Below are positions 15,301 through 25,448 of a DNA stretch of 64,000 nt, one piece after another. The notes beneath the pieces are model-generated. The model saw nothing but the letters and a program-made list of their open reading frames with translations, did no database searches and was not told the origin of the DNA. The stretch's first letter is position 1, and the number at the start of each line of letters is the position of its first letter. This DNA is from Monarcha castaneiventris obscurior (taxonomy: Eukaryota > Chordata > Aves > Passeriformes > Monarchidae): positions 7,486,001 through 7,550,000 of the forward strand of contig JAMPIT010000856.1 in the NCBI GenBank assembly GCA_026261815.1, given 5' to 3'. The position numbers were made by a program, and so were the translations under genes.

Positions 15301-18300
15301 CCTCCTGCAAAGCTCAGCTCGCTGCAGGAGGCAGGGGCAGCCCATGGAAGGTGCACACACAACAAAAAATAAGCAGAGATGCAGCAAATCTCCCATGTAA
15401 AAAACCCACATTATACACCACTGATTCCACCCCTGAGCAGCAGAGGGCTGAGTGTAATCAGGAGCCCTTAGAGCTCAGGGCCACCGGTGACAGGTTTTAT
15501 TTACAGCAAAGGGGCTGTCCCAGATTAACCACGGCATGGCATAGCCAAGCCAAGGCTGAGCAGAGCACGGAGCCTCCCAAGGGGGCTGTGCTGGCAAGCA
15601 GCTGAACCCCCTCACATCGGTATGAACCTGTGCACATCAAAGCCGAGCCTTCAAAGGAAATATTCCCCGTGCCCACTGCCTGCTCTGGAAGCCTGGAGCT
15701 GTGCTGAAGCACCGGGGCTGGCTCCCTCCTGCTCCTCCTCTTGCAGCAGCACCTGAGCTCGGTGCCAGGAGGATGCTCCCTGTCCTCGGGGCAGCAAGAG
15801 AGGGGTGACACGGCTGCACACCTGGGAGAACACAAAGAGAAGCCACCCTGCTCTGAACTCCACCAGAAAGCGCTTCCCAGTGGTTTCATCCCCCTGATTA
15901 ACACAGGAAGCATCACCCCTGCTAATGCAAAGAAGCTCATTAGCACCTCTTCCCAGGGAGAAAGGGCTCATCCTTAATTTTTTTTCTTTTATGTTCTTCT
16001 CCTTTCAGGTCCAATTAGTATAAAAATCTTCACTTGCCCAACCCTGCAAAGCTCCAGGCTGTGAGGACCAGGATGGGCAGTCCCACAGAGCCCGGGTGTC
16101 ACTGGGGACAGGGACACAGTAGGTTCATGTGGCCCTTTGGCTTCTCTGCTTTGGCAAGACCTCCCTCCTGTTACTCAGCTGTCACGACAGGACACAAGTC
16201 CCACTGGCTGTGCAGCTCGAATTTCTGTCGAGGTTTCCTCAGTGCTGCCAAAATGACAAGAAGAGGCAGCTCCTTCCGTGGCACTGAGAAAATCGGGATT
16301 CACACCCCTGAGCAATAAACCTGCTCTTTTCCAGGAGCCCCTTCTCCCTGGAACCTGAACATACGAAGTCAGGAAAGCACACACGACATGCCCAGAGAGC
16401 TGCTCTGCCCTCACCCCTGGGGATCTGTGGGGAGAGACCTCCCAAGCAGAGACACCTGCCAGGATTCGCCAGACAAGACCTCGTGCCATGGCTCAGCACA
16501 GCTCATGGAGGGCAATAATTAAGCCCCTAATTATCTAGCAATGAAACCCTGAAGGTGACACCTGTGATCCAGACATAGAAGGAAGAGAGGGGTTTGTCCT
16601 CCATTCCAGAGACTTTCCCCTGAGGGGAAGGAGCTCAGACAGATGTTTCTGCTCAGCCAAAGCGCTGCCAGGACAGGACCCCTCACCCAGGGCTCTGCCT
16701 TGATGGCACCCACAGTGGGGAGCTCACCCAGCACTGCACCCCCAGCCAAACCCTGGCACTGTCCCAGCTGAACTGGCAAGGCTGGAATCATCCCCAGGAG
16801 CTAAAGATGCTCCCCCAGCAAACCGAATTTTCCCAGGAAGGAACACTGAGGACTCAACACCTCCAAAGCTCAAAGCCAACACGTGCCATTTTGATGTCTT
16901 TTTTTAATGTTACAATCATCTTTATTTCCCCAGCATCAGTGGTTTGTTTTCCAAACACATTCAGATCAACATCCTTCTTTGTTTAAGAGATGATGATAAA
17001 CAAACTCGATGCAGGAGCTTCTCCCTCACATAAAACAGTAGGAGGGGACAAACCTCAGGGGCCATTAGGAATTGTAGTGCCAGATTAATTTTAAATGGAT
17101 TTCTATTCATTTACATTCGCTCAGGCCTAGGTAATCCATTAGCCATAGCTTTGGGTGCATCTAATGGTTTGACATCCTTGAAAATGAGCAATGGATCCTG
17201 GAGCCCACTGGGACCAGTGGACGGACTGGGAGAGGAGGAAGCTGGGCTGGCATGGGGGCTGCCCCCAGCGCAGCTCTGTCCCATTCCAGAGCACTTGCAG
17301 GGACCAGATGGCATCAGGAAGAGTGGAGATGGTCCCCAGGACAATGTCAGGAGCTGGGCAGCTCCGTTCCCGTGGTTTCCTGGGCCAGGATGGGCCCCAG
17401 GGACCCGGCAGGTCCCGAACAAGGTCGCGCGTGCACAGGAGCGCAGCTGCCACAGGCGCTGGCCTTGGGGAGGTCCCTGCAGTCTCTAGTGCCAGCGAGG
17501 CTCAGAGACTGGCACAAACCCTGCCAAAACCCCACAAAACCCCAAAATAACCCCCCTGTGCTCGCGCAGCGTCTCTCCCAGCGGGCCAAGAGAACACAGC
17601 AAACCCCAGTGACACCTTCCCACCACTGCCACCTCGCAAACAGCCTCGCCTGCTTCAGCCAGGAAAACCCCTGCCAAACTCCGGGGCTGCGAAAAGAAGG
17701 AGCTGTGATACGACAGTTTTGTGATTAAAAAGGCACAAATTAAAACCAGTAGAAGCCTCCAGTGTTGCCACCCCAGAGCATCATCTGCATCGCAGCGCCC
17801 ACGCCGAGAGGAACAATTACCCAGCGCCCGCAAACAGGATTATCCTAATGGGAATGGAGATGCACATCATAAAACTATTTCCATGTCCCCTCAAAATTAT
17901 GAATGCCTTACAAGGATGATAATAATGAGTTTTAGGGCATACACATGATCTCCCCCACTGTATAATCTGCCCATTTCAGAGCCACGTAGCTCTAGCAGCT
18001 CTATTAGAGAAGTAAATTAACCCTAATTTGATTGTTTCTCAGTAACAGCGCTCTAATCAATAAGTCACAGGGTTTTATGGCTGCCCTCTGTATCAATCAC
18101 TGCAATCAGTAATAAAACGCTTTTCATTTGAAGAACACCTGAAACACTGTGTAATTACCTTTGTATGAAATTACAGACCCCAATTTACCCATTTCACCTG
18201 CTGCAGCACCCAGCCTCGCCAGGCATGGAACATCCTTTCCTTCCTTAAGGCTTTCTGAGCCATCCTTCATCCCTTTCCAATGTCAATGCACTAGCGAGTT

Positions 18301-21300
18301 ATTACTCACACCCCAGCCAAGTAGAAGGTTACAAGAGACACTCATCTCCCAGAAATCCTCCAAGAAAGCAAAGATCCGAGATCCTGCTGGGAAAAGGTGG
18401 TTGGGAAGATGCCACACTGGTGGCATGGCACCACCACCAGCTCTTCACAGCACCCACCACAGCACCCAAATGGAGCCAAATCCATCACACAGAGACACAA
18501 GACAGCCGGTGCCCCAGGAGCAGGGCAGGGACAGCAGCACTCCCCAGACATCCTGGGAGGTGACAAGCTCACACTTTGGGGGGAGCAGATGGTTGGGGGA
18601 CTGGCAAGGGACAGGGAGCAGCTGATCCTGGTGCCAGCGAGCTAAGGCAGGCGTGCTGCTGGCTGCTGCTTGGGTGGCAAAAGCTGCCTCGTGCCCTGCA
18701 CAGCTGCTGTAAAGGCTCTTTGGTGCCACCTCTGTAAAGTCATCATTCCTGTTGCTCTGCTGTCCCACCCCAGGGGTGGCAGCACCACAGACCCCCTTCG
18801 CCAGGGCCTGACTGAACCACAGAGCCCCCAGGCAGCGCCCCCAGCAAGGGACTGACAGGGAAACACGGCCAAGAAAAGGTTTCAAGGGCCCCAGCGGGCA
18901 CTCAGATGTTCCTGCCTGGCAAAGGATGCTCTGGACACACTGGGGCATTGCAGGGCATGACGTGCCCCCCTTTCTTCCTCCCAGCCCACCCTTTCCTCCC
19001 TGTGTGGAGCAGGTTCCCACTGTCCTCATGGAGCTGTACAGCTCCAACTGCTGCCCCCATGACTGCTGGCACCAGGATGCTCCCAACCAAACTGAGACCT
19101 CAGAGATCCCTCAGCACAACACATCCCCCCAGGCCAGAGGAACTGAGGCCACACAGCACCACAGCCCCATATCAGCACTCCAAAGCTGTGCTCAGGAGAT
19201 TCTTCCAGAGCATTCTGGTTTATATCAGTTTTAGTTTTGTTGTTTGCTGTTTCAAGAAAAAAACCAAACAACTCTTCAAAACACTGCAACTGCCTAAGGG
19301 AAATATTTTCATGGGCAGATGTCAGGCCTCGGTTCTTAGAGGAATTATCCCCAGGATCCTAAGCAGAGAACACGCTCCTCCATCCCTGTGCAAAGCTGTA
19401 ACGAAGACGCTGCTGAGCTGCTGCCTCTGCCATCACACCCTGAGCGCCCCGGCTGGAGCTGACACAGCTGACGAGGTTTAAGTCCTCAGAACAATGTTTA
19501 GTTACTCTTCTGCAAAATCCATCAGTCACCTGCCAGACCCCTGAGAAAGGCCGAGGAGCCCCCCAGGCACTTACCCTGAAGTCGATTCCCACCGTGGAAA
19601 TGAAGCTGCCGGCGAGGAAGGCGCCATCCTTGAAGCGCACCAGCAAGCAGGTCTTGCCGACCCCTGAGTCGCCCACCAGCATCACCTGCAGGGAGGGAGG
19701 AAACGAGGGAGGGGTGTCAGGCCCAGGTTTTGGGAAGGCAGCCCCACTGCAGCCATTACCCCGCTCCATCACAGGAGTTGGCAGCAGATGCTTGAGGAGA
19801 AAAAGCACATCCAAGAGCGATGTCCTCGGACTCAGGGGAGGGTGGGGAAGACCCACAGTGGGATTATTCCCCACCCTGCACCATGTCACCAAACTGGAGA
19901 CCCCTTCCCCTGACAGGCACTTAACAGGGGGCACAAACACCACCTGAAAACCAAGAGGTGCCATCTGGGTGACAGGAGCCGCCTGTGCTGTCCCCGGCAC
20001 ACCCACAAAACACCCCATCATGTGTGGGGCTTTCTGGGAGGGTGACACTGCCCACGGGGAGACTTCGGGGGGTCCTCAGCCATGAGCGCCAGCTCCAGGG
20101 GTGCACTCTGCCCTCACCTTCAGTGGGACCCACACATGCCCATGGCTGCCCTCCCGGTCCTCCATGGATACCAAGGGAGCAGCTCCCAGTGCCACCTGCC
20201 TCAGTTTCCCCACCCAGCAGCCACCCTGGGCACAGACAGGGCAGGCAGCTCCTTGCCACAAAGCAACCACGGCAGAGCTGAGGCTACTCACAAATGCAGC
20301 TCCCCAAAACCTCTGCCCACACCAACAGCCCTCCTGCCCCCCAGGGCACTGACCCTGCTCCCCCTGGCAGGATGACACTGAGAAATCCGGGACCACGGAG
20401 CTGGGCTGTGCCAGCTCCTTCCACACCTGCCGTGGCAGGTTCCCTCTGTCCCAAGGCACTGCCATCAGCCTTCCACGAGCCATTAACCCGTGACAGGATT
20501 TAAATGGCTTTATGGCAGGGACTGCCCTGGGTCACACCGAACCCTCCCAGGAGCTGTCAGAAGTGGCAAATGCCACCACCACGCTGCAGCTCAGCCCTGA
20601 GAGGCAGCAGCAGCCCCAGCCACAGGTGTAGCTCGTTTTGGGGCCAGAGGGCACTGCCAAGGAGGACGAGATCTGCCCACGGTGCCCCACACCCTCAGCA
20701 GAGCCCCGCACTGGTGTTCCACAAGAGCACCAGGCACTGAGCCCCGGCACAGCAGGGTGAGGGCAGCCAGCGCCCATGGGAGTATCAGTGTGAAGCCAAG
20801 GGAAGGGGGGAAAAAGTAATTTTATTGATTCTTAAAAAATTTTTCCAGACATCTTTTTGGAATAGGTAACCCGCAACAGCAGCTGCTCCCCACTCAGCAC
20901 CACCAAAGCCTCACCCGGCCACGCAGAGTGCCCAGGGCCAGGATCCAGCTCCATACCCAGGACTTGGCCACTGCCTCAGGCAAAGATCACAAGCCTCAGG
21001 AGAGGGGAAAGGGAAGGAGAAAGTTTAATAAACCAGGTTTTTACTGGATACGAAGCAATTTATGTCTGCCACTGGTTCAAAACCAGCCAGACCACCAGCA
21101 GATATTTTGTCTACCCAGTGTATCTGGGCTTATCCAAGACCGTCTGGCTCACCCTGGTGCCATGGGGACGACCCCCAGGGAAAGCCCCAGCCTGGGCAGG
21201 CAGAGGTGAGCTCCAGGAGCTGAGGACCAGTGCAAACACAGAGGTGGCTCCATTTTAGGGAAGCTGTTGAACCATTAATGCAGCTGTATCCGGACCAACC

Positions 21301-22407
21301 ACCTACCTAAGCAACCAAACACATTTCTGGAACGTCCCTCACCAACCCCATATCCCAAATCTTAACACCTCCTACCCCACACCCCAAACCTTGACACCGC
21401 AACGGCCACACCGACTGCCACAAGCACCAAGCTCTCAACGCCACACACCAAGGTGGGACTTACACAGCAAACCCGCGTTCTCCAGGCTCAATCCCCCGGG
21501 CTCAGCTACAGAGATCTGTGTTAGAAACACAGAGGGGTTTCACCGAGTCGTGGCCTCAACCGAAATCACTAAATAAGCCCCAAAATCACTATGTGAGCCC
21601 TAAAATCATCAAATGAGCTCCAAGCTGGGCTTGCATCAGGTCGCATGATGAAGTGGGGCTGAGTAGGAAGCAAATATGTTTGCTCTGTGACTCGCTCGCC
21701 AGGATCTGAAGCTGCGAGGAGAAGGCATCTGAGCCCAAAAGGCTGGGGGCATCTCAGCAGCAGCCGGAGCACATTCGATGCCCCTCGAGGGGTGCCATCA
21801 CCCTGCTCACAGCCCCGGCTTTTTGCAGGTTAAAGAGGAGCCGGGAGGTTACAGCAACTCTCCGGAGCAGCCTTTGGCCGTCACTTGCTCAAGTCCCGCA
21901 GCAGCAGCCCCGCTGCCGGGAGCTGTGCGGGCGCAGCCCCCGCCGAGACCCCGACCGAGCGGTACGGAGGGGCGGGATGCCGGGGCTGGGAGCGAGGGAA
22001 GCAGGGACGCAAGGAAGCGGGGATGGAGGGATGCAGGGAAGGAGGGATGCAGGGAAGCGGGGATGCAGGGAAGAAGGGAAGCAGGGATGCCCTCCCGGTC
22101 CTGGCCCCCGGGAACTTCGGGGACGCTACACCCGGCCCCGCACCCGCCTGACCCCGCGCTCCCGCAGCCCTCCCCGCTGCCCGCTCCGGCCCCGCACCTT
22201 GAAGGCGAGGTCGTAGAACTCCCCGCTGCTACTCAGCGAGGGCCGCCCGGCCGCCGCGCCGCCGTTGCGGGGCAGCTCAGGGGCGGCGGTGCCGGAGCTG
22301 CCCCGGGGGGCGGCGGCGGCGCGGCCGGTGCCCTGTGCGGCGGGGGGCAGCGCGGCGGAGGGCGCGGCACCGCCGCCCTTGCTGCGAGCCGCCTTCTTGC
22401 GCGACAT
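259..22407 (-). CDS. RAB26: RAB26, exons 1-5 (gene-level entry, 3' part off the left edge)
   Basis: Small GTPase of the Rab family. In mammals RAB26 acts on secretory granules and synaptic vesicles, in regulated exocytosis and in directing vesicles to autophagy. Five exons on the minus strand (22407-22198, 19685-19575, 1534-1493, 674-608, 311-259) join in phase to 161 codons. The mammalian protein is about 256 residues, so roughly 95 residues, including the NKxD and SAK guanine motifs and the C-terminal prenylation cysteines, lie beyond position 1. Visible motifs are the P-loop GDSGVGKT (75-82), switch I threonine in ISTVGIDF (T101), and WDTAGQE (123-129) with the catalytic glutamine Q128. 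RAB26 is chosen over its sister RAB37 because of the MSRKK start, the long Ala/Gly/Pro-rich N-terminus and the VDGVKVKLQ segment. All introns are GT-AG. No frameshift or stop is seen. Confidence 0.96.
312..607 (-). other. RAB26 intron 4
   Basis: A 296-base phase-1 intron between exons 4 and 5. Nothing beyond the splice sites was recognised. Confidence 0.9.
608..674 (-). CDS. RAB26: RAB26 exon 4 (switch II)
   Basis: 67 bases encoding [22 protein letters not shown] plus the first base of the next codon. It carries the magnesium aspartate D124 and catalytic Q128 of the DTAGQ motif and the switch II helix that effectors and GAPs read. The acceptor is cttccag|ATCTGG and the donor CACG|gtaagc, phase 1. 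The split alanine codon is completed by exon 5. Confidence 0.97.
675..1492 (-). other. RAB26 intron 3
   Basis: An 818-base phase-0 intron. It is unique-looking, moderately G+C-rich sequence with no recognisable repeat or RNA gene. Open frames that run through it are extensions of the flanking exons or chance. Confidence 0.9.
1493..1534 (-). CDS. RAB26: RAB26 exon 3 (interswitch, 14 codons)
   Basis: A 42-base microexon encoding [14 protein letters not shown] (residues 108-121), the interswitch beta strands. The acceptor is ctttcag|AACAAG and the donor CAG|gtatgt, phase 0 both sides. It matches the known RAB26 interswitch closely; the human form has D in place of T at the fifth residue. It is far too short for an ORF scan and is supported by its neighbours, splice sites and sequence. 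Confidence 0.95.
3681..3785. promoter_or_regulatory. A+T-rich homeodomain-motif island (candidate enhancer)
   Basis: Within RAB26 intron 2. Palindromic TTAATTAA at 3685-3692, then TAATTA-type sites near 3722 and 3764, standing out from G+C-rich flanks. No function is demonstrated; conservation across birds would be the test. Confidence 0.25.
3968..4113 (+). mobile_element. CR1 3'-end fragment
   Basis: 5'-truncated CR1 in sense orientation. It begins near 'tggctgccccatctctgga', passes 'tccaaggccaggttggac' and ends in 'ccattc'-like tail sequence 'ggattctgtgatcc'. No coding part remains. Confidence 0.9.
5180..5265. promoter_or_regulatory. A+T-rich motif island (candidate regulatory)
   Basis: Contains cattaattac, ggatcaatttg and the palindromic gcaattg core, in otherwise G+C-rich intron 2. 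Suggestive only. Confidence 0.2.
7065..7215. promoter_or_regulatory. A+T-rich motif island (candidate regulatory)
   Basis: Includes cccaattaaca, gagataagag (GATA core), gtgacttatcatc and gcaaataaaag within 150 bases. The base composition departs sharply from the flanks. Candidate enhancer only. Confidence 0.2.
8121..8158 (+). mobile_element. CR1 3' tail, very short
   Basis: Only the terminal 'aaaggtcttttccaaccta' core and a decayed 'acgattccaagat' tail remain. Confidence 0.7.
14236..14378 (-). mobile_element. CR1 3'-end fragment
   Basis: Antisense copy: 'ctggaatggtttgggttgga' through 'gacaccttccactagacca' to 'ttgcagggatgga'. About 140 bp of the CR1 3' end. Confidence 0.92.
14519..14590 (-). 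mobile_element. CR1 3'-end fragment, second copy
   Basis: A second antisense CR1 tail 140 bp beyond the previous one, starting 'cacagaatggtttgggttgg'. It is closer to consensus than its neighbour, so probably a separate, younger insertion rather than a duplication. Confidence 0.9.
16880..17195. promoter_or_regulatory. A+T-rich island (candidate conserved element)
   Basis: About 300 bases of A+T-rich, repeat-free sequence inside G+C-rich intron 2. It includes tgatgataaacaaac (forkhead-like core) and cagattaattttaaatgg. Its sharp compositional edges suggest constraint, but this was judged by eye only. Confidence 0.25.
17860..18180. promoter_or_regulatory. A+T-rich motif-dense island (candidate enhancer)
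   Basis: About 320 bases between exons 2 and 3 of RAB26, dense in short homeodomain-type motifs: aaattatgaatg, gataataatgag, aagtaaattaaccc, gctctaatcaataag, tgtatcaatcactgcaatca and gtgtaattacc. Direct repeats of ATCAAT/AATCA recur several times. Flanks are markedly richer in C. No ORF or known repeat accounts for it. Confidence 0.3.
19575..19685 (-). CDS. RAB26: RAB26 exon 2 (P-loop and switch I)
   Basis: 111 bases, 37 codons, residues 71-107, starting [12 protein letters not shown] and ending ISTVGIDFR. It contains the nucleotide-binding P-loop lysine (K81), T82, which coordinates magnesium, and the switch I threonine T101. The Rab family motif ISTVGIDF is intact. The acceptor is ctgcag|GTGATG and the donor AGG|gtaagt, phase 0 on both sides. 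The exon can be skipped without breaking frame, but that would remove the GTP-binding loop. Confidence 0.97.
21563..21622. repeat. 3 x 20-bp tandem repeat
   Basis: Three adjacent 20-base units at 21563, 21583 and 21603, each beginning aaatca and ending agcccca, agcccta or agctcca. They differ from each other at a few positions. Lies in RAB26 intron 1. Confidence 0.85.
21990..22090. repeat. Purine-rich minisatellite, unit about 15-16 bp
   Basis: Repeats of a gggatgcagggaag-like unit, about six imperfect copies, purine-rich on the plus strand and therefore pyrimidine-rich in the RAB26 transcript. It lies within 210 bases of the exon 1 donor, at the edge of the CpG island. Confidence 0.8.
22198..22407 (-). 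CDS. RAB26: RAB26 exon 1 (N-terminal extension)
   Basis: Encodes residues 1-70, from [13 protein letters not shown] to [11 protein letters not shown]. The start at 22407 is chosen because MSRKK is the RAB26 N-terminus in mammals and the ATG sits in the CpG island. The segment is a low-complexity Ala/Gly/Pro/Arg-rich extension ahead of the G domain. It differs from mammals in sequence but matches in length (about 65-70 residues) and in its GRPSL...FYD.AFK ending. The donor is AAG|gtgcgg, phase 0. The last four residues begin the first beta strand of the GTPase fold. Confidence 0.95.
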
Positions 22408-23060
22408 CCCGGGGCCGGCGCCGCCGCCGCGCCGGGCGCTGAGGGGGCGCGAGAGCCGCCGCCACCGCCCCGCGCCGGCCCCGCCCCGCGCCGGCCTCCG
22501 CCAATGGCAGCGCGCAGAGGGAGGGAGGGGGCGTGGCCTCGCCGCTGGCCGCGCCCCGCAGCGCCGGCACCGGGAGGGACCGGGAGGCGCCGGGGAGCGG
22601 GGACGAGGTGAATGCGGGTTTTGAGGGGGGTCTTTCTCCGAGTGAGGGGAGGCGAGCAGCGGGGTCACACCCACTCACCGCGGTGCCCGCTCCCCGCGCT
22701 GTCCCCGCACATCGCGGTACCGTGGGGGCACCGGGATGCACCTCCGAAGGGTCTGCAGGAGCAAAGGGAACGGCGAATGGCGGGGGGAGGTCACACCCGC
22801 CACGGCGGCAACCGCACCCCGGGGAACAGCGTGGGGTGAACCGCACACGCCAGCCCCGCAGCCGGGGTGCACAGCGGGGCGGGGGTGCAGCTCCACAGCC
22901 CGGTTTGGGCTCCATCCCGCAGCCGGGTGCCCCGCTCCGGTTTGCCACAGACCGGCGCGGTGTGAGGGGGCACTCGAGGCAGCCACAGACCCTCGGCTGC
23001 CGGCAGCATCCCTCGAGGGTGTAAGGGTGGAACCGGGTCCAGGCCACGGGGGGACGGAGA

Positions 23061-25448
23061 GTGGGCTGCGGGACCGGGAGCCCAGGTTCCCCAGCGTGTC
23101 TCAGCAACTGGTTTCAGCGAGCAACACTTGGCATCTCTCTCTGCACATGAATGTCACCTGAGGCACTGGCGGTCTCTCAGCTGGAATAAATGTCTTCACC
23201 TGTGTGTGTGACGTGTTCCAGCAGCACAGCCTCAGCCTGGCTGGGAATGGAGGCCTGGACAGGCACAGTGGAGCAGGAGCGCGAAATAAATCGCTGTCAG
23301 GAGAAGCCAGGCAGGCACATGGTGAAGATGGAATAAGTGACAGCGCTGGCACAGGGGGTGACAGCTGACACGGCAGGGATTAGCATCCCAGAGAGCCCGG
23401 GGCCAGTGCCAGAGCTCGGGTGACAGCCGTGGTGATAGTGAGGGGTCATTCTCACTGTGGGCATGGATGAGATTTTCCCTTTGGGAGCACTTAAATGTAT
23501 AGTTAATCCCTGTTCAAGAGCCGTGAAGCACCCCGTGGGGAGGAGGAGGAGGAGAAGCAGGCAGCAGGGTTCTGATGGATTTGACCATGGACAAGGGAGA
23601 TGGACCAGGTCAGGAGCTCCTGTGCATGGTTCCTGGGTGAGATCTCCCTTCTACCACCCTGAGTCTTGGGCACGGGCAGGGCTGTCACAGGCTACAGGGA
23701 ATGCTGAGGAGCTCTGGGTCTGCAGTGCTCCTCTGACACAGCTGAGGCTGGAGGAAAAGCTGTCACAGTGGAGACTCATCATCCCACTCCCCTTTGTATG
23801 CTCTTGATCCCGACAATCCAGCCAGGAGATGGAAGACCTGCCTCGGCAAAGCAGACTAGATGCCACGGTTTTGCACTATAATCTGATTTTCCAGGACAGC
23901 TGCAGTCAATAGAGGCTGAGGCCTCAGAACAAAGTGCAGTGCTGGAAGCATCTGTGGGCTGCAGGTTTTTAACCAGTCCCTGGGCCATGGTCGTGCTGCA
24001 GCTTTTCCTGGTGGTACCTCCCGGGAGGAATTGGGTACACAGCCCTGGCACCCCGCACCTTCGGGGCACACTCGCCCTGCTGTGCAAGGACTTTGCCCCG
24101 CTCCCATCCCGAGTCGAAGATGATGGAAATCTCCATCAACAGCCCTGCGCACCGGAGCAAACAAAGCCAGCTGTTTATCGCCGCCGCATCAGGGCAATGC
24201 TGGAGGAGATGGCTCCTTATCGCCGGCAGCAGCCGGGAAGCGCGCCTGGATAACTCTGGCTTTACCAAAGGTCGTGTGCTCCAGTGGCTGCCACAGGGCT
24301 GATCCCGCTGCCCCAGCCCCCAAACCGAGTCTCGGCAGAGCTCAGAGCACCGCGGCAAGGAGCATCTCCAGCAAGTTTCTCTCCTGTAGGAAAGGCGTGT
24401 GCAGAGACACACAGCCTGCTCAGAATCTCAGTCACGCCTGGAGATGTTGCTCCTCATATAGTTACAGGAACTAATCAGATAACGGCAGCTGAACTAAGGG
24501 GGATATATTTGCTAAAAATAGCTTAATGGAACACCAGACGCCTGGAGATATGGCGTGCCTCGGGGAAGCAGGGCTGCAGCATCTGGCAGGGCTCTGAGTG
24601 GGGCTGGCCATGCTGGTGGCTGGCTGGTACTTTGAGACATCTACATATATGTAAATTTGTTCTTCAAGGCAGAAAAGCAGCTCGTCCCCATCAGGGTGGT
24701 TAACCCAAGAGGGCTGTTGTGCTGCTGTACAAATGTGAGCACGGAGAGGCAGATGGTGCCACCAGTGCCACCTGTGCCAGCAGCCATGGGGATGGCACCT
24801 GCCTTTTGCCCAGCCACCCCCACCGGGGAACAGAGCTCTGCACAGGGCTGGAGACACCAGGAGCCCACCCGGGGCCGAGCGCCATGATCTGCTGAGCTGC
24901 TCTGCACAAACACCACGCTTCAGGGCTTTAAATCTGGCTGTTTTCTTTGGCATGGAACGCCGCAGGGTTCTGTGTGCTAGAAGTTCCATGCCGTGCTTGG
25001 AGCCAAGCGAGATATTTCGGTGCGAGGCCATCCCTCCCTCCCTCCTCCCGCTGCTCCAGGCTGCTCCAAATCTGGCTCGTGCCATAGCTGCCCCTGCACT
25101 CCCCAGCCTCGGCTGCTCCGTACCCTGGGCCTGGCTGGGCTGTGTCCATCCCTGCCTCTCCCGGGAGCCTGCTCTCCTCCTGGTCCCAGCTCCTGGTGCC
25201 AGCTCGGAGGGAGCAGAGCCATCTCTCCAGCAGGCAGGCTGCAAGGACGAGCTATTCCCATCAGGCACGATGTCAGCTGTGCCAGCTTGGAAGATATTCA
25301 TGTTCCTTGCATGGTGACTGCAGGAGGAATGGTGCAGGCTCTTTCCATGTGCTGCTTGTTGTGCCTCTGCTGTCACCTGCTGTAGTGCCACCAGCCAAGG
25401 GTTGGGGGCTTCTTTGTCTCTCCGTGCTGGGTGCTGGTGAGGCTTCAC
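23061..25448. other. Intergenic, RAB26 side
   Basis: No gene, repeat or RNA was recognised apart from the motif cluster at 24440-24540. The long minus-strand open frame at 24471-25502 starts inside an antisense CR1 copy and resembles no known protein; it is taken as chance. Confidence 0.7.
24440..24540. promoter_or_regulatory. Motif cluster: E-box, GATA and MEF2-type sites
   Basis: An A+T-rich island with a GATA core in atcagataac, an E-box CAGCTG at 24486-24491, and a perfect MEF2 consensus CTAAAAATAG at 24512-24521. All lie within about 50 bases in the RAB26-PKD1 intergenic region. This combination is typical of muscle or neural enhancers, but single motif matches are common by chance. Confidence 0.3.

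Larger units (their letters stand above)
1535..19574 (-). other. RAB26 intron 2 (about 18 kb)
   Basis: A very large intron between the interswitch and P-loop exons. It contains four CR1 fragments (3968, 8121, 14236 and 14519) and several A+T-rich islands with TAATTA/ATCAAT-type motifs (3681-3785, 5180-5265, 7065-7215, 16880-17195, 17860-18180). The rest is C+A-rich on the plus strand, G+T-rich on the transcribed sense strand. The longest open frame inside it (11649-12467, minus) resembles no protein I know and is taken as chance. I saw no RNA gene or additional exon. Confidence 0.88.
19686..22197 (-). other. RAB26 intron 1
   Basis: A 2.5-kb phase-0 intron between the N-terminal and P-loop exons. 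It holds a short 3 x 20-bp repeat (21563-21622) and a purine-rich tandem repeat (about 21990-22090) close to exon 1. Its exon-1-proximal 300 bases belong to the CpG island. No CR1 copy was recognised. Confidence 0.9.
21890..23060. promoter_or_regulatory. CpG island spanning RAB26 exon 1 and promoter
   Basis: Dense CpG dinucleotides from intron 1, across exon 1 and about 650 bases upstream. Just upstream of the RAB26 start are GC boxes (ccccgcccc near 22481) and a CCAAT box at 22501-22505 on the plus strand; NF-Y sites work in either orientation. No TATA box is apparent. The transcription start is probably in about 22430-22600, inferred from the exon 1 ATG at 22407 and the motif positions. Confidence 0.8.

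Noticed and set aside
259..22407. RAB37 as the identity of the minus-strand Rab gene
   Set aside because: The MSRKK N-terminus, the long low-complexity exon 1, the VDGVKVKLQ interswitch and the position next to PKD1 all fit RAB26 better.
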